64,000 bases of DNA, taken from positions 37,282,527 through 37,346,526 of the forward strand of contig OX485808.1 in NCBI GenBank assembly GCA_950295325.1, written 5' to 3'. The stretch is from Polytrichum commune. Lineage: Eukaryota; Streptophyta; Polytrichopsida; Polytrichales; Polytrichaceae. The position numbers and the translations under genes were made by a program. A model generated the notes under the pieces. It was given only the letters and a program-made list of their open reading frames with translations. It made no database searches and was not told the DNA's origin. The first letter of the stretch is position 1; each line of letters begins with the position of its first letter. Shown piece by piece: positions 11,044 to 23,400 of this stretch.

Positions 11044-12971
11044 CTATAACGAACACATAACCTAAACCCTAGAACCAAATAATACATGGCCCTAGATGAA
11101 CCAAACCGGATGAAATCTGCCTATTTCGCAGTTTATCCGGGTAGAAATCCTCCTCCTCAAAATGGTTACCGGCTGAAATCCGTTTTTTTTGTTAAAAGCA
11201 ACGGTTTCACATCCTCCACTTTCCCAATTCAACTGGACTTTTCACAAAACCAACTGGCCACCATTACACTAAATACGGGTTCTCCCCGGACATTGATCTC
11301 AACCGATTATGCCCAAAAATCTCCCCGATCAATGTTCTGTGCCCCCTGGAGCGAAAGTGGTGTATGATTATTTGAGAAGTGGTGTGTGAATTAATTACCG
11401 CCTTCTGTGATGGGGGGCTTTTGACTACTAAAGAATGGCGAGGTGAGCCTTCTTTGAAATTCATGCTTTCGTATGGTGTGTTTGACCTGTCTCATTTGAA
11501 CACGTGTGTCACAATTTTAGTTCAAGCGCACACCCATTTGGCTGATCTAGATGAGGGTTTGTGATTCTTATTTACATTTTCCTCTGTTGTCATGGTCACT
11601 CTTTTCATCTCGGTATCCTTTTTTTTTTTTGGAAAGGGCAGACTTTGTAGAAGGTATGGATGTATCTTATCGATGTTGAGTCTAGAATGGTTACATATTT
11701 TGAACATGTAGTTCAATGTCAATCGGAAACATTTCATTTTGATGCCTATTTTTAGATTCACGCCTAATCACGTATCACTCAAATACAAGTGTCCAGATTA
11801 TTGTTGTGCTTGATTTAGGCATGTCTACCTTACTGCCCCCTTCACTCGCTAAATAGATTGAAGATGTTCCGCCTTTTGATTTGTAGGTTTTGGTGCACAC
11901 TATGAAAAGCTGCAACCTAGTGGTTGGAGCCCTCTAGGGTTGTGGGCACCGTTGAAGTAGATGTGCATAATTTGGTGTTGGATCTAAATCGGACACCTAT
12001 ATTTGAGTGATGTATGGTTGAGTGTGAATCTAAGAATGCACACCAAAAAGACACGTGATGAAAAAAGATTGGAGTACATGCTCAAAAATTGTTAACCATC
12101 TAGACGGAATAGTCAACATAATTGGGGAGATCTATATCATCTTTTCACAACTGAGAGAATATTTACTTTGACACTGGATGAGATATTCATACAAACCTTC
12201 GAATTTCATGAGGAAAATTGTTATGGGCGCGAACTGGAGTTGCTAATCATCTCGCACTAATTACGTTTTTCACCTTTTTCACACCCTACGAGAAGTGGGT
12301 GCAAAGAGAAAAGTGTCCGTTTAAGACCCGCTTACCTTACCACCGAGCAGTGCGAGTTTTTTATGAGTGTTGCTCTCAACTAATGGTTGCTTGAGGCCGG
12401 GTTAAGCTAAAACACACTATGGAAGCCTATCATCGCAAAGGATACTCGACAGAAGGGATGGAGAGGGGTCAACAGGCTAGGGTTGGGTCTCTTACTTTGC
12501 CACTTCCGCTTTTAAGCCCCGCCAACAAGGATGCCATGTAGGCTTGGAATTAAAAACCAGGACAGGTGGGAACGTGGAACAATTAAAAACTCTTCATGCG
12601 TTAAAAACCCAGACTTTAGGGTCAAGTGGGCAGAGAGCCTTAACTTAGACATGGCATGATACTCGGGTCCCGAGCTCATCGGTCGAGGAAAATACCACCA
12701 GATTTCAAGACCCACAGATTTGTAGTAGGTAAAAGGCCATAACTTAGAGGCTAAATAATAATGTTATCATGTGGCTACCCTGAAACTTACCCTGTCATCG
12801 GATCCATCATCATCATCATCATGGGATTCCGGACTTTAAAAGCACTTTCATTATAGTGGCCACTGAGTCGCTTTTGTGTGAGAGATTCAAGTGACTCATT
12901 CAAGGATTCCCAGGGTCCTTTCTTCCACACAACTCCCAGAGTCCCAATGTATATATATATTTTCTATGCAT
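11044..12971. other. Intergenic, nothing recognised (copy A)
   Basis: No frame is convincing. There is a T-run at about 11,620 and a short CAT trinucleotide run near 12,807-12,822. Several frames open for 60-90 codons are not protein-like. Confidence 0.55.
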
Positions 12972-13511
12972 ACCGACAAGAACCTCCGACATTCAAGTGT
13001 GCAGACTTGGACTTTGAGGTTGACGGTGGCGTGACAATTCAACAAAATAGGTTTGCCGACACTGCTAGAAAGCTTCTAGCAGGATTCTAGAATGGGAACA
13101 TCTTCGTACCTGACTCCGTTGCTCAAATTCTATTCCGAGAGAGCCGACTTCGAAAGCTTCAGCTTCGTGCTCAAGAGTCAGTTTCCTCTTGTGAGATATT
13201 GTAGGGGGCTTGCTTAGTAGCTAGGGTGTCTGTAAAGGTCGATTGATGGTTACAGTCATCTTATCATTCGAGTGAGAAGTGTAGAAATCATCACGACAAG
13301 TCGGTCACAGCCTCAACCCAGCAAGGTGTTTTTCCCTCTTCTTTTTTGGTTTTCTTTGGGGTGGTTTGTCTTGATTTTGACATTTTTGTGTAGTTGAGAT
13401 GAACTAACCAATCCTTTTAAATTTCCTCCGTGTGTGTGTTTTTGTCTCTCCAGGCTCTACTTTGACCAGTTCCAAGCTCAACGAAACTCAGTCAACAAAG
13501 CGGCCACTTAG
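12972..13511 (+). pseudogene. Two-exon fragment of an unrecognised gene with internal stop (copy A)
   Basis: One frame reads ADLDFEVDGGVTIQQNRFAD, meets TAG at 13,088-13,090 and continues in the same frame as NGNIFVPDSVAQILFRESRL. It then reaches a good donor (CTCTT|GTGAGA, exon edge 13,190). A second exon-like segment, 13,454-13,511, has acceptor CTCTCCAG and donor AG|GTAGGT and joins in phase. Composition is protein-like and the splice signals are canonical. The family is not recognised. The nonsense codon is shared with copy B, so the gene was already dead before duplication, or TAG lies in an unrecognised intron. Confidence 0.35.
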
Positions 13512-13544
13512 GTAGGTTCTTCATCGTTCGATCTCTCATACACG

Positions 13545-13865
13545 TAAATCATCGGTGTCTATCGTGTTCTAGAAATCTATGTGCTTCATATCAGAAACAT
13601 CTTTTTAAGCCAGTAAATACTACCTTTAGTATGTTCCGTTCTGATAGAATCTATATTTGAATAGATCCGGTGTCTATTGTCTTCCGTGCTAGAAATCTCT
13701 GTGGTTGCATAACATTCTTAAACCAGTTACACCGAATATCTTACCATTTTCTCATAAATTTCATACTTATGTAATTCGTGCTCGGTGTGTATTGTGTTCG
13801 GTGCTAGAAATCTTTGTGCTTTCATAACATTCTTAACATTCTTAACCTAGTACAAGTTGACTGCC
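13545..13865. repeat. Three diverged ~110-bp direct repeats (copy A)
   Basis: The phrase (C)GGTGTCTAT(C/T)GTGTTC..CTAGAAATCT(A/C/T)TGTG recurs at about 13,550, 13,670 and 13,785. Each time it is followed by a poorly conserved tail containing CATAACATTCTTAA in the last two. It lies downstream of the donor of the preceding two-exon fragment. Confidence 0.6.
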
Positions 13866-15453
13866 TTGACCTTTTGAGATCTCTTGAAAGGATTGAACTT
13901 GTGATCCCATAATACAAGTTGAGGAGACTTTCAAAGTAGGTCATGCCATCAACTACTACATCTCCACACCAAGACCAAACAATTCATAAAGTAGTTGCGT
14001 TCGACTGTTGTGATGTCTGTTGAAACTTTGACCAGTCATATCAAGTATGCTCTAGATCGGAAAATGACTTGCTCAAGGTGGTCTTCCTAAGTTTAAGATT
14101 TGGGTGGTTTATATATTCACAATACTTGTCTTAAGAATGTTATAGTTAGACATGCTAATTTGTTTAATATGGAGGTTTCCAGGAGGAGGGTTGTTAATTG
14201 GTGGCACAAAATTGATCATACAAGATAATACAATGCCATTGAAACCTCCCACTTTGAGTGCTCAAGCTTGAAAGTTTTGCTTCCTATGTTTAATTTAACT
14301 TATGGATCATTGAATTACCTCATAACCTTCTATTCTATCGACGCCAGTACAAAATCTAGACTGGGAAAACGAGACTAATATCACCTGCAGTCCTTACTGA
14401 TTTAGTGAAGTTTAAACGTACAATTTGAGTTCCAAAAATTTCTTAGCTTCATCGTCATGCAAGGAATTTTAGATAACCGGATCATGTGTGACTCTCACAT
14501 CAAATTGGGACCTCATCAAATACATTCATTTAAACTACGCTCATCTTAAATCAATTCGATTAGATCATACCATAACCCTGTGCCAACTAGGTTACACTTG
14601 AGCTAAATTCTGGCAAATGACAAACCTTGCTCTTGCTTTTTGTCTTCTGCCAATAGGGAACGTAGAAGTTGAAAGAGGGTTAGAATTTAGATGACACCAC
14701 ATATACGAGTGTGTTTTATGGCACTCAAACTTCCCATCTTGCAGAACATCTACCTGTTGCAGTTCAATATCTGAACCTGTGCTTGTAGAAAAAAATAATG
14801 TTCTGCCTTCTAGGTTTGTATGAGTTGTAAATTAATATTTGTATGCTTGATGGGGTAATATCGGAAGGTCAAATTAGGTGATGGACAATGATATTATATA
14901 TGTCGAGAAGCTAGCTCTTAGGTTTGGTGACTTGAATTCCTGATGGACTAGTGGTAAAAATCAGGAGTGAAGTTGAGGTGTGCCATTTCGGCCTCAAGTT
15001 TCTTAGCTTCATATGTTAGCTCCTTTGTTTGTGTGATGTATTACAACTCGTTTCGAAAGCAGGTAGAGTGACAAGTCGGTAATGGGTTTTTTGGTTTGAT
15101 CGAACGAGTGTTTACGTGGAGGGATATATAATCTAGAGCCATGCTTGCTTACGCAAGGAAACATGAACACCGGTTGTATACTTCATTCTAGTTCTGTAGG
15201 TTGGGAGGACTTCAGAAGTGTCTGGTTGAATGATTTGGTTTCCAATAAATCGTCTGATGGGATGAGCACTTGTGGATTGTGAAGCTAGGGATGGCCGAAA
15301 TTGGTTTGGAGCATACTATGAGTTATTGGGGAAGTTGGTGATTGGGTGGCCGACATAGTCCGAGTTCAGGGCGAAGGTAAGATACCAATACGCCACACAT
15401 ATTCCAACTTACTTTCAAAGCAGACAAGTAAAGGATAGCAGAGGTCTTTGTTT
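13866..15453. other. Intergenic, nothing recognised (copy A)
   Basis: No coding or repeat signal that I can support. The T-rich stretches could be old intron or transposon sequence. Confidence 0.5.
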
Positions 15454-15674
15454 TTAATCGAAGCTTTGCTTACAACTCTTTTTATTCTTCAAAAATTCTA
15501 ACTTACATGACAACACCTCAGGTGTAGTATACAATAAATAACGAGAAGATTTCTCCAAAGTTTTGGCGATCCCTTTGTGAGTTGTTATGGAGCTCTTGAA
15601 TCCATGTACTTGTAGACTTCTGAGAATCGGTGCATACTAACCTCGAAGGTATTTTTCGTCTTATCTTTGTCCAC
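15454..15674 (-). pseudogene. Frameshifted counterpart of a 73-codon frame open in copy B (copy A)
   Basis: Aligned with 50,443-50,664, this copy lacks one T in a T-run near 15,573 (CCCTTTG here, CCCTTTTG in copy B) and so loses the frame. The intact version is protein-like, with a KTLEKSSRYLLYTTPEVLS segment. The family is not identified. Confidence 0.3.
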
Positions 15675-15897
15675 CAGTGGAGGATACGTTTTCAGCGGCC
15701 TTCAAAACGAACAAGAACTATTTACACCCTGCAACACTCTTGACTTATCCTTGAACTCAACTCGACATTTGGTCGGGAGTTGGTTGTTTTGCATACAATA
15801 CCTTCCATATTGGGTGAGATTCGGTGCGTTCTTGGAGGTAGTCAGGAGGTTTGAAGGGAAATCTCTGAATCAGGTGTTTTTAAAGGTCATACTTATT

Positions 15898-16035
15898 TTG
15901 GCATGCCATCAGGAGGTGCTCGTCATTCACCTCCAAGCATGCATCACAGTTGGAAAGAAAGTGTAATTTGATATTGTGTGCAAATCAATCGACGGAAAAT
16001 CAGCGGGAACCATCTCCAGACAAAAAGTCCCTTTG
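15898..16035 (-). pseudogene. Possible non-LTR retrotransposon zinc-binding (zf-RVT-like) remnant (copy A)
   Basis: On the minus strand one frame reads CDACLEVNDEHLLMACQ, preceded in another frame by FVWRWFPLIFRRL. The spacing C-x2-C, E, H and C after a WRW-type motif resembles the zinc-binding segment that follows reverse transcriptases of plant LINE-type elements. At least one frame change and stops are present. No reverse transcriptase core is seen nearby. Confidence 0.35.
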
Positions 16036-19000
16036 AGTTAGAATTGCCGACCAAAAGACATGTTGGCATTTTCATCTGTTGTTGATGTTGAAGTAACTTG
16101 AGTTCCCTGTTTTTCTTCTGACAACGGTGTGACTTCCACTGCAGTTTCCAGAGACATCAACAACACTCCACCATGGTTTTGCTCACATTGGCAGCTTACA
16201 GATCGTTAGGGAGGCCGTTTATGGCGTTGTGGGATTTGGGCGGCGACTAGGGTTAGGTGGTGGAGGTGGCGGTCTTGTTGTTCGGAGCTTTGCAGTTTGA
16301 AGGTTTTTGATGGTTTGTGGTGATTGGGGAGCTTTGGCAATATCGCTATTGTATATTTGAAGTGGTCATGCCATGCGGGCGGGAGTGACATGACGACGAC
16401 AATGTTGGAAGTGTAGTTTGTAAGTTAGCTTGGGTGGGAGGAGGGAGGCATGGAGGCGAATGGAGGTTTAGTGGCGGGGTTGCAGTACTTCCGGAACTAC
16501 GAGCTGGTCGTCGTGATTCTTAGATTATACTGATGGGGTAACTTACATTCTCTCATTTTTGCATTTCCCTCAATCCCACATGGTTAGTTTGCATGCATTT
16601 GGTCCAAGCAGGGCCGTCGTCTGCACACGCAAACAAAAGATTGAAGCATCGAAAATGTGAATGTGGGGCAAATGGTGAAGGAGAGAATTTAGGGAGGAGA
16701 TGGGTACCTCCCTTCCTCCCTCCCTTCCTCTTCTCCTTCATTACCCTCTGTATTGTTTTGATTTCCAGACATACATGAAGCGCCTGTCGTTGTCTCACAC
16801 CACTTGAGGTCAAGCTCAAGGTTGTAAATTTGGTGGGCCAAGGTAAAAGACCTTCGCCCTAACATGCGCCTAAGATGATGGAACTTTGTCTTTAAAGGTT
16901 GGTTTCCGCTTATTTTGGATTGAAATTCAAGTTCAAGCTTGTGTTCAAGTCGAAGTTTGACAATTACAAGTTCAAGTTCTGGCCCGAACTTGAAAATCCT
17001 TTCAAAACAAGAAGGAACGAAGTTGCTTTGACCATGTTACAAACAAACAAACGTTCATACTCTTTCACCTTGGCACACTAAACTTGCAAGCTTGCCCACC
17101 TCGAGCTCAAGATCCAAGTATGTGGTTGGTCTTTCACGCAGGTGACTGACTGGTGAGGGGTATGGAGAGAGATGGTTCTTCTGTTGCAACTCATTGCACT
17201 TGCATACCTAATAGTAGGTGCAGGCTGTAGAGTAGGACTTATATGCATATATCCTACAGTTATGTCGGAGAAGCTCCTTGCAATGGAAATACATATGTGG
17301 TAAAGCTTCCTCCGACCAGGTTTTAGAGAAAAGCATGTTACAAGAGGAGAAACGATGGACTTTATGTGCTTGATCGGCACACTAGTGTATTGTGCAAGCC
17401 TATCTAGGCTTCAATGTACATAGGCTTCAAAGGTCGTCTTTGTTTGATCTTTGTCTCTATCTTATCTTTGTCTATGATTCTGTCGGTGTAGCAAATACTT
17501 TTAGTGACCTTCAAGTCTAAAACGAACAACAACTACACTATGCAACACATTGTCATGTTCATTTTTGTTGATGCTATAATTTGACAGGCTTCCGGTTCGT
17601 CTTTTGACAACGGTGTTGATCTCCAGGTTGGCCATGGTGGTTGGTGTGTAAGTGGTGATTGGAGGGGGAATGGCCATTGCGAGGTTTGTTTGGGCTGGTG
17701 ATTTGCAACTCATGGTCCCATGTATACATGTAAGCTTGAATAGGAGCTACATAGTAATGTGGATTGAAATATTGACCTCAAAAACTTTTGGCAGTTGCAC
17801 GAAGTAATTTTGTTACTTAAAATCCCATTCTAACAAACCGTGAATGGTGATTCTTGGAGGTATATTTCGTCCAATTTGGATCCAATTGTACCACAGTAGG
17901 CAATCACTTATGATATATGTTTGCCTTGTGTGTTAATTTTTGTGACTTAATAATTATTATAATCATGATAATAATGTTATTGAGTTAATATCTAATAAAT
18001 ATTTTTCCAAGACATAAAACATATTAGTTTGGATATTCAATAAAACTTTGACATATTGTAATACTATGAATGCATTCTAATATTAATTATTTCATACATC
18101 TATGAAGACCTCTTCCACTTGTGAGTGATCATTTTTAAACTTCTAATTCTAAGATCTTCAATTGATATTTCATACCATCTAATCAATTTATCGGATGTGG
18201 CATTTTGAGGGATATAGACAACATATTTTAATTGTTGGCAAATAGTTCACATGACGATTATAATCACAATATGAAACAATGTAGTGCTTTGAAATGTGTA
18301 TCTTAGAGTCAAAGAATATCCTTAATGAATGTGTTGTTTAGGGATTCGCAAGGTTGATGAATAAGATGGCCTAACTTTGAGCTTATTTTGATTGGTGTTG
18401 ACAGCAAGAGTTAGTTGAAGTTTGAAATGGAATCAAGTCTTAGTACATCTTCAAATTTACACAGGTTAAGAGGTACACATCTTCAACCACATACCTCTAT
18501 ATTTGCATGTGACATAGTATGTTCAATGTGATTTCAATGAGTTTGGCATGTGGTATGGCTCACTTGAGGAATAATTATTAGAATCAAGATCATATTTGAT
18601 TATGGTACTTATTGTACAACTTGTAAACATGTTTCTACAATATAAACCAACACCAATGATTATGTGACAATGACAAAAATGGTAAGAGAAAGTCAATGGT
18701 GTCTTAATTGACATGACAGAGGACGTTGGCTTTGAATTGTACATGTGTTGTACACAAGTAATGGTCGGGTTATTTTCTAATGGAGATGAATTTTTAATGG
18801 AGAATAAATCATAAGTTGTTCCCTAGTCTTGATCCTTGAAATGATTTGGAATTTCAAAACCAATCGCCAATGCGTTGTTTCCCTAGAGCTTGTCAAATGA
18901 TTATTATTGTACTTAATATAATAGAGTCCAAAGAAAAAAATGATTTGAAAAATTACATGAGACGTAGTCAAGGAGGTTCTATTGGCATTGGCCTCTACTA

Positions 19001-20065
19001 GGATTTGCATGTTAAATTTTGTAATAAAGCCAAACATAATATTATTTTAGATATCAAGTATTTTTGGACAAAAATGATAATTAGTCAAGTTTGAGAAATA
19101 AATGAGTCCCTAGGTGGGAATGAAACAATCATGAAAGTCATGCGGATTAGAGTTAGTGTAATGTTTAGTACACAATAGGGTTTATACTAGTTGTTGAAAT
19201 ATTTGTTGGCCATGCTTTAAGGTTTGGTCATTGCCTCCACTTTGGTGGTTGGTCACTTTTCCATTACCTTAGTGCTTTTCATTTCTTAGTGAACTCACGA
19301 CATTCCTGTACCGTAACAAATTTATTAATAGCCATAACATATTAAAATTACTCAATGTTCCCACCTTTAGGGATAGGCTAAAGTAATCCTTAAGTGTATT
19401 CAACCCCGACGCTATGTTCAACCATTACATATTGACATATTTAATGTAGTTTCACAAAAATGACTATGGTGTCATTATGTATCATGCTTATGTTTTCTTG
19501 CACTTTGTCTCACCAAAAGAAATTTTTGACATCTTGAACATTGTACGGAAAACTTATCCGATTTCATAGCCATTCAAACATGTTTGAATAGCTCTTCACG
19601 ATGTAAGATGGCAGTTTTGTGGGCCTCTTACAACTTTTAGCTAAAGGCAATCGGGTTGAGGTCCACATGCTTAGTTTTGTAACCCCATTACAACAAAAGT
19701 TTGTGGCATGACCCTGCTATGTTAAAATGCGTTTGATTCACCTAATGTGGACTTCTATTTGGAAACACTCTAATCTATCCTTAAATTATTATTTTTAGGT
19801 TTTATGAAGTGTACTTGAAGTGGGAATCTTAAAAAAAATCATTTGTCCTTGAAAGACTACACTAAATACATCAATTAGTGAGGGTGGTTTTAACTTAATT
19901 CACATGCATAATCTAGCCAAATCTCAAAGTTACGTAGGGCTAAAGTTGCTACTAAGTGACATTAACATCATGACTACGGTAAATTCTATGCTCATTCACC
20001 ATAGATTTCAAGAGAAATAGCGTTGCTTGTGATTAGTGCGTGCCACATGCTTGTTAGTGAATAAT
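16036..20065. other. Intergenic region upstream of the kinase-NLR (copy A)
   Basis: No gene recognised. Weak similarity between about 15,640-16,160 and 17,450-17,640 (shared words TTATCTTTGTC, AAAACGAACAA, TCTTTTGACAACGGTGT-like) suggests an old repeat pair flanking about 1.3 kb, perhaps a degraded element. From 17.7 kb the sequence is strongly AT-rich. Copies A and B differ most at about 17,570-18,510. Confidence 0.45.
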
Positions 20066-20164
20066 GCCAAGTGCCAATACATTTAGTGAGTAGCGCCAAG
20101 TGCCGATATTTTCATACCAAGTGCCGGTACTTAAAGTGACTATTGCCAAGTGCCGAGATGATCA
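20066..20164. promoter_or_regulatory. Four CCAAGTGCC repeats upstream of the kinase-NLR (copy A)
   Basis: CCAAGTGCCRAT/CCAAGTGCCGG/CCAAGTGCCGA occurs at about 20,068, 20,097, 20,127 and 20,156, spaced about 30 bp apart and separated by AT-rich linkers (TTTAGTGA, TTAAAGTGA). It lies about 270-370 bp before the ATG. Both copies keep it unchanged. It may be a promoter repeat; the binding factor is unknown. Confidence 0.4.
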
Positions 20165-20432
20165 ATGCCTCCTAATCTTTGATCTGAGATCTTTTGGTGG
20201 CATTAATTCATAGCATGAATGAATTTAGTATCACATTCACTAATTCCCCACACTCACTAATTGGTATATTTAGTGTAGTATACATTGAGAAACTAGATGT
20301 GGATGACCTTCTAAATTGAACTTTTGCTACACTTTTGTAAGTTATGTTACGTTCCTTGATATCACACATTTGGAAACTTGTGAAATTTGTGATATAGAGT
20401 TTTGAAGACTTCCAATTGGCAATCATTGCATC

Positions 20433-23400
20433 ATGGACGAGGACTTCATGCCATTGGTGGTCCGATGCTCAAGAAAAACGAAGAAGTTGATGCGAGGATC
20501 AAATTTGTTGAATGAAAACGAATGTGTGCACATGACAAACATATCATCTCTTCTTGTGGAGGGTATCCAAAATATGGTGAAAACTTTACATGGCAAGGTC
20601 AAGCTTGGATCAAGCATGGAGGACTTGTATCGAGTTATGAAGAGAGTTGAGGTAATAATCCAAGATTGTGGTAGGGTTGATTGGGTTCATGCATCATTAT
20701 GGCAAATGGACAATGAAGAAGAGTTTCGAGAGGTACTTGAAGAGTTGAAATGCAATTTTGACACAATGTGTGGCCAATTTCAATCAATGGGTATAAGTGT
20801 ACATGGCCTTCAAGAATCCATCAACTTCAGTCCAATCAAATCTTTGGAGGTGGAGAAAGACCAAAAGGCTTTGAAGGCCCGTTTGTTGGCACGTATTCAA
20901 GCGACAAAAGAATCTCCCGAAGAGCAAGAGATTGTGAAGCATGCTCATAAGCGGTTGATTTGTCGAAGGGATGGAGAAGGCGTTGAGTTGGATGTTGCTA
21001 ATTTTCCCACATATCATTGGAGTCCCGAATTGACAACATCATTGGGCAACGGTGCCGTTGGACAAGTATATATGACAAAGTGTTTTGGCCTAGATGTTGC
21101 AGTGAAGGCTTTCAAAAAGGTCGATGAAAGAAACAACTCTATAGCAGATGCAAATTTTAAAAAGGAAGTGGGCGTTTTAGCAGGGTTGAGCCATCCCAAT
21201 ATTATTAAGTTTATTTGTTGTGGTGAAATCTTGGACGACCAAAACTTTGGGAATTACATAGCGATGGAAAAAATGGACAAAAACCTTGCAAATCTTTTGG
21301 ACAACAAGACTTTGAGAAGATCTTATCTCGTTACCATTGATATCATGATGCAAATTGCAAGAGGTTTGTTTTACCTTCACGACATGAAAGTTGCTCATCG
21401 TGATTTGAAACCTGAAAATGTCCTTGTCAACTTTTGGGGGGACTCTAAGTTGGATGGGATGGGTTATGTGAAAGTGAAGTTGGCGGACTTTGGAATTGCG
21501 AAAATCGAAGCCAAGGATGTGTACGAGGAGCCAACTTCGGGAAAGTTAGGAACGCTTGGGTATAGAGCTCCGGAGACGTTTCTCAAAGATGGCAAGACAA
21601 ATGCTTTCAAAAGCGATGTATTTAGTTTTGCCATGTTATGTTCATATGTTCTGACCAGAACGAATCCATTTGAAGGAATAACTCCATCCTCTATGAAAAA
21701 GAGTATGGAGGATGGAGAACGACCAAAGTTGCCCCTTGATTGCCCTAAGTCCTTGGCATCTTTGATAAAACAATGTTGGCGTCTACAACCGTCAGAAAGG
21801 CCAACATTTGAACATATTTGTATAGGGCTTGGCAAAGTAAAAGGGGAGCTTTTGGAGAGTACCCAAAAGATATCCAAGGGTAGGATGAATCTTAACACCT
21901 TTGGGCAAGATGGATTCTATTTGCTTCAAGCTCTTGTATCTTGTTTTTGGTTGTGGTTCCAAGTGATGCTAAATTGGATGAGAGCATGTGTTTGGTTTGT
22001 GTCGGGAAAGACGAACATTGTGGATCATGTGAACATTCCCGCTAATACATATGCAAACGAAGGAGAATGCAATGTGTTAGTTGGATCCATACATTGCATG
22101 GAACTCACGAGGACAAGGGCTCAAAATAATGTTGTAGGGGAGCTTGTTGGTATGGACAAAAGAATGTCAAAGGTGATGATAGAATTGGATAAACACTCGA
22201 TAGTGGTCATCATCGGGATGGGTGGAATGGGGAAAACCACTTTAGCAAAATATGTGATGGAGCATATCCGCCAAGAATTTGTTGTATCATGCTTCACCTT
22301 CATGAAAGCCCAAGGATGTGGTACTTTAGAAATATTGAAAGATATATTAAGCAACCTAGGAGTGAATCCCAAGAATGGGATTGACATTGAACAAGGGAGG
22401 GGACTTCTCAAGGAAATTATCACCAAGCAAAGAACTCTCATGGTTCTAGATGACATTGGTAGTGTAGATCAAATCCATGAATTGATGGGTCTTGAGATCT
22501 TCAAAGCGGCCCCTATAAAGAACAAAATGATCATCACAACTCGTGATTGGGGCCTTGTCAAAAGTCTTGAAGATGCTCGACGAGTGGATATGGATGAGCT
22601 GAACTTGGATGAAGCTATGAATTTGTTTACTTTGCATGTTTGTGACCATCAAAGGATATTTGAAATACCACGTCATGTGGAAGACATAGCCAAAAGAATT
22701 GTGGAAACTTGTAGGGGGCTTCCTTTAAGCTTGAAGGTTGTGGGTTCCACACTACGTGGAATGGATCGCGTACGCATATGGATGAGGACTTTGCAAAGGC
22801 TACGAAGGGCAAGATCGTTAGGTTCAGGAAACGATATGGAGCTTTGGCAATGCTTACAAGTAAGTTTTGACGACCTCAAGCATGATGAAGATAAGAACAT
22901 GTTTCTGGACATATGTTGTTTTCTTAGCAAAGAGATATTTGTGCAAGGTATGTTAAAAGTCGAAAGTGCTTTGCAAATATGGAGCAACATCAACAAAAAC
23001 CCTAAAGAATCCTTGAAACGTCTTGAAGATATATCTTTGGTCAAGATTGGCGAAAATGGAGGCTTGGAAATGCATGACCAATTACGAGATATGGGCCGCA
23101 TGATTGTGGAAACACAGTCTGGCTATATGGGCACGCGTTTGTGGAACATACATGCCACAAAATGGAATGAGGAAATTGGAAAAGATATGAGGCGCATGGA
23201 AAGTCTTTCCTACAATGAGCCAACAAAGGAGGTCAAATACATGGACATGAAGGAACCATTGCCTTCTCTTCGATTGTTCAACTATCAAGGGTGTGAAAGT
23301 TTGATATCAATAGGACCTATTGTGAACCATTCAAAGCATCTTAGTTGTTTGCTGGTGAATTGTAAACAAACAAACATCGCGCCTGGTAGTGCACAAATGC

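Noticed and set aside
17078..17380. 100-codon minus-strand frame as a gene
   Set aside because: No recognisable domain or splice support; composition is not clearly protein-like.
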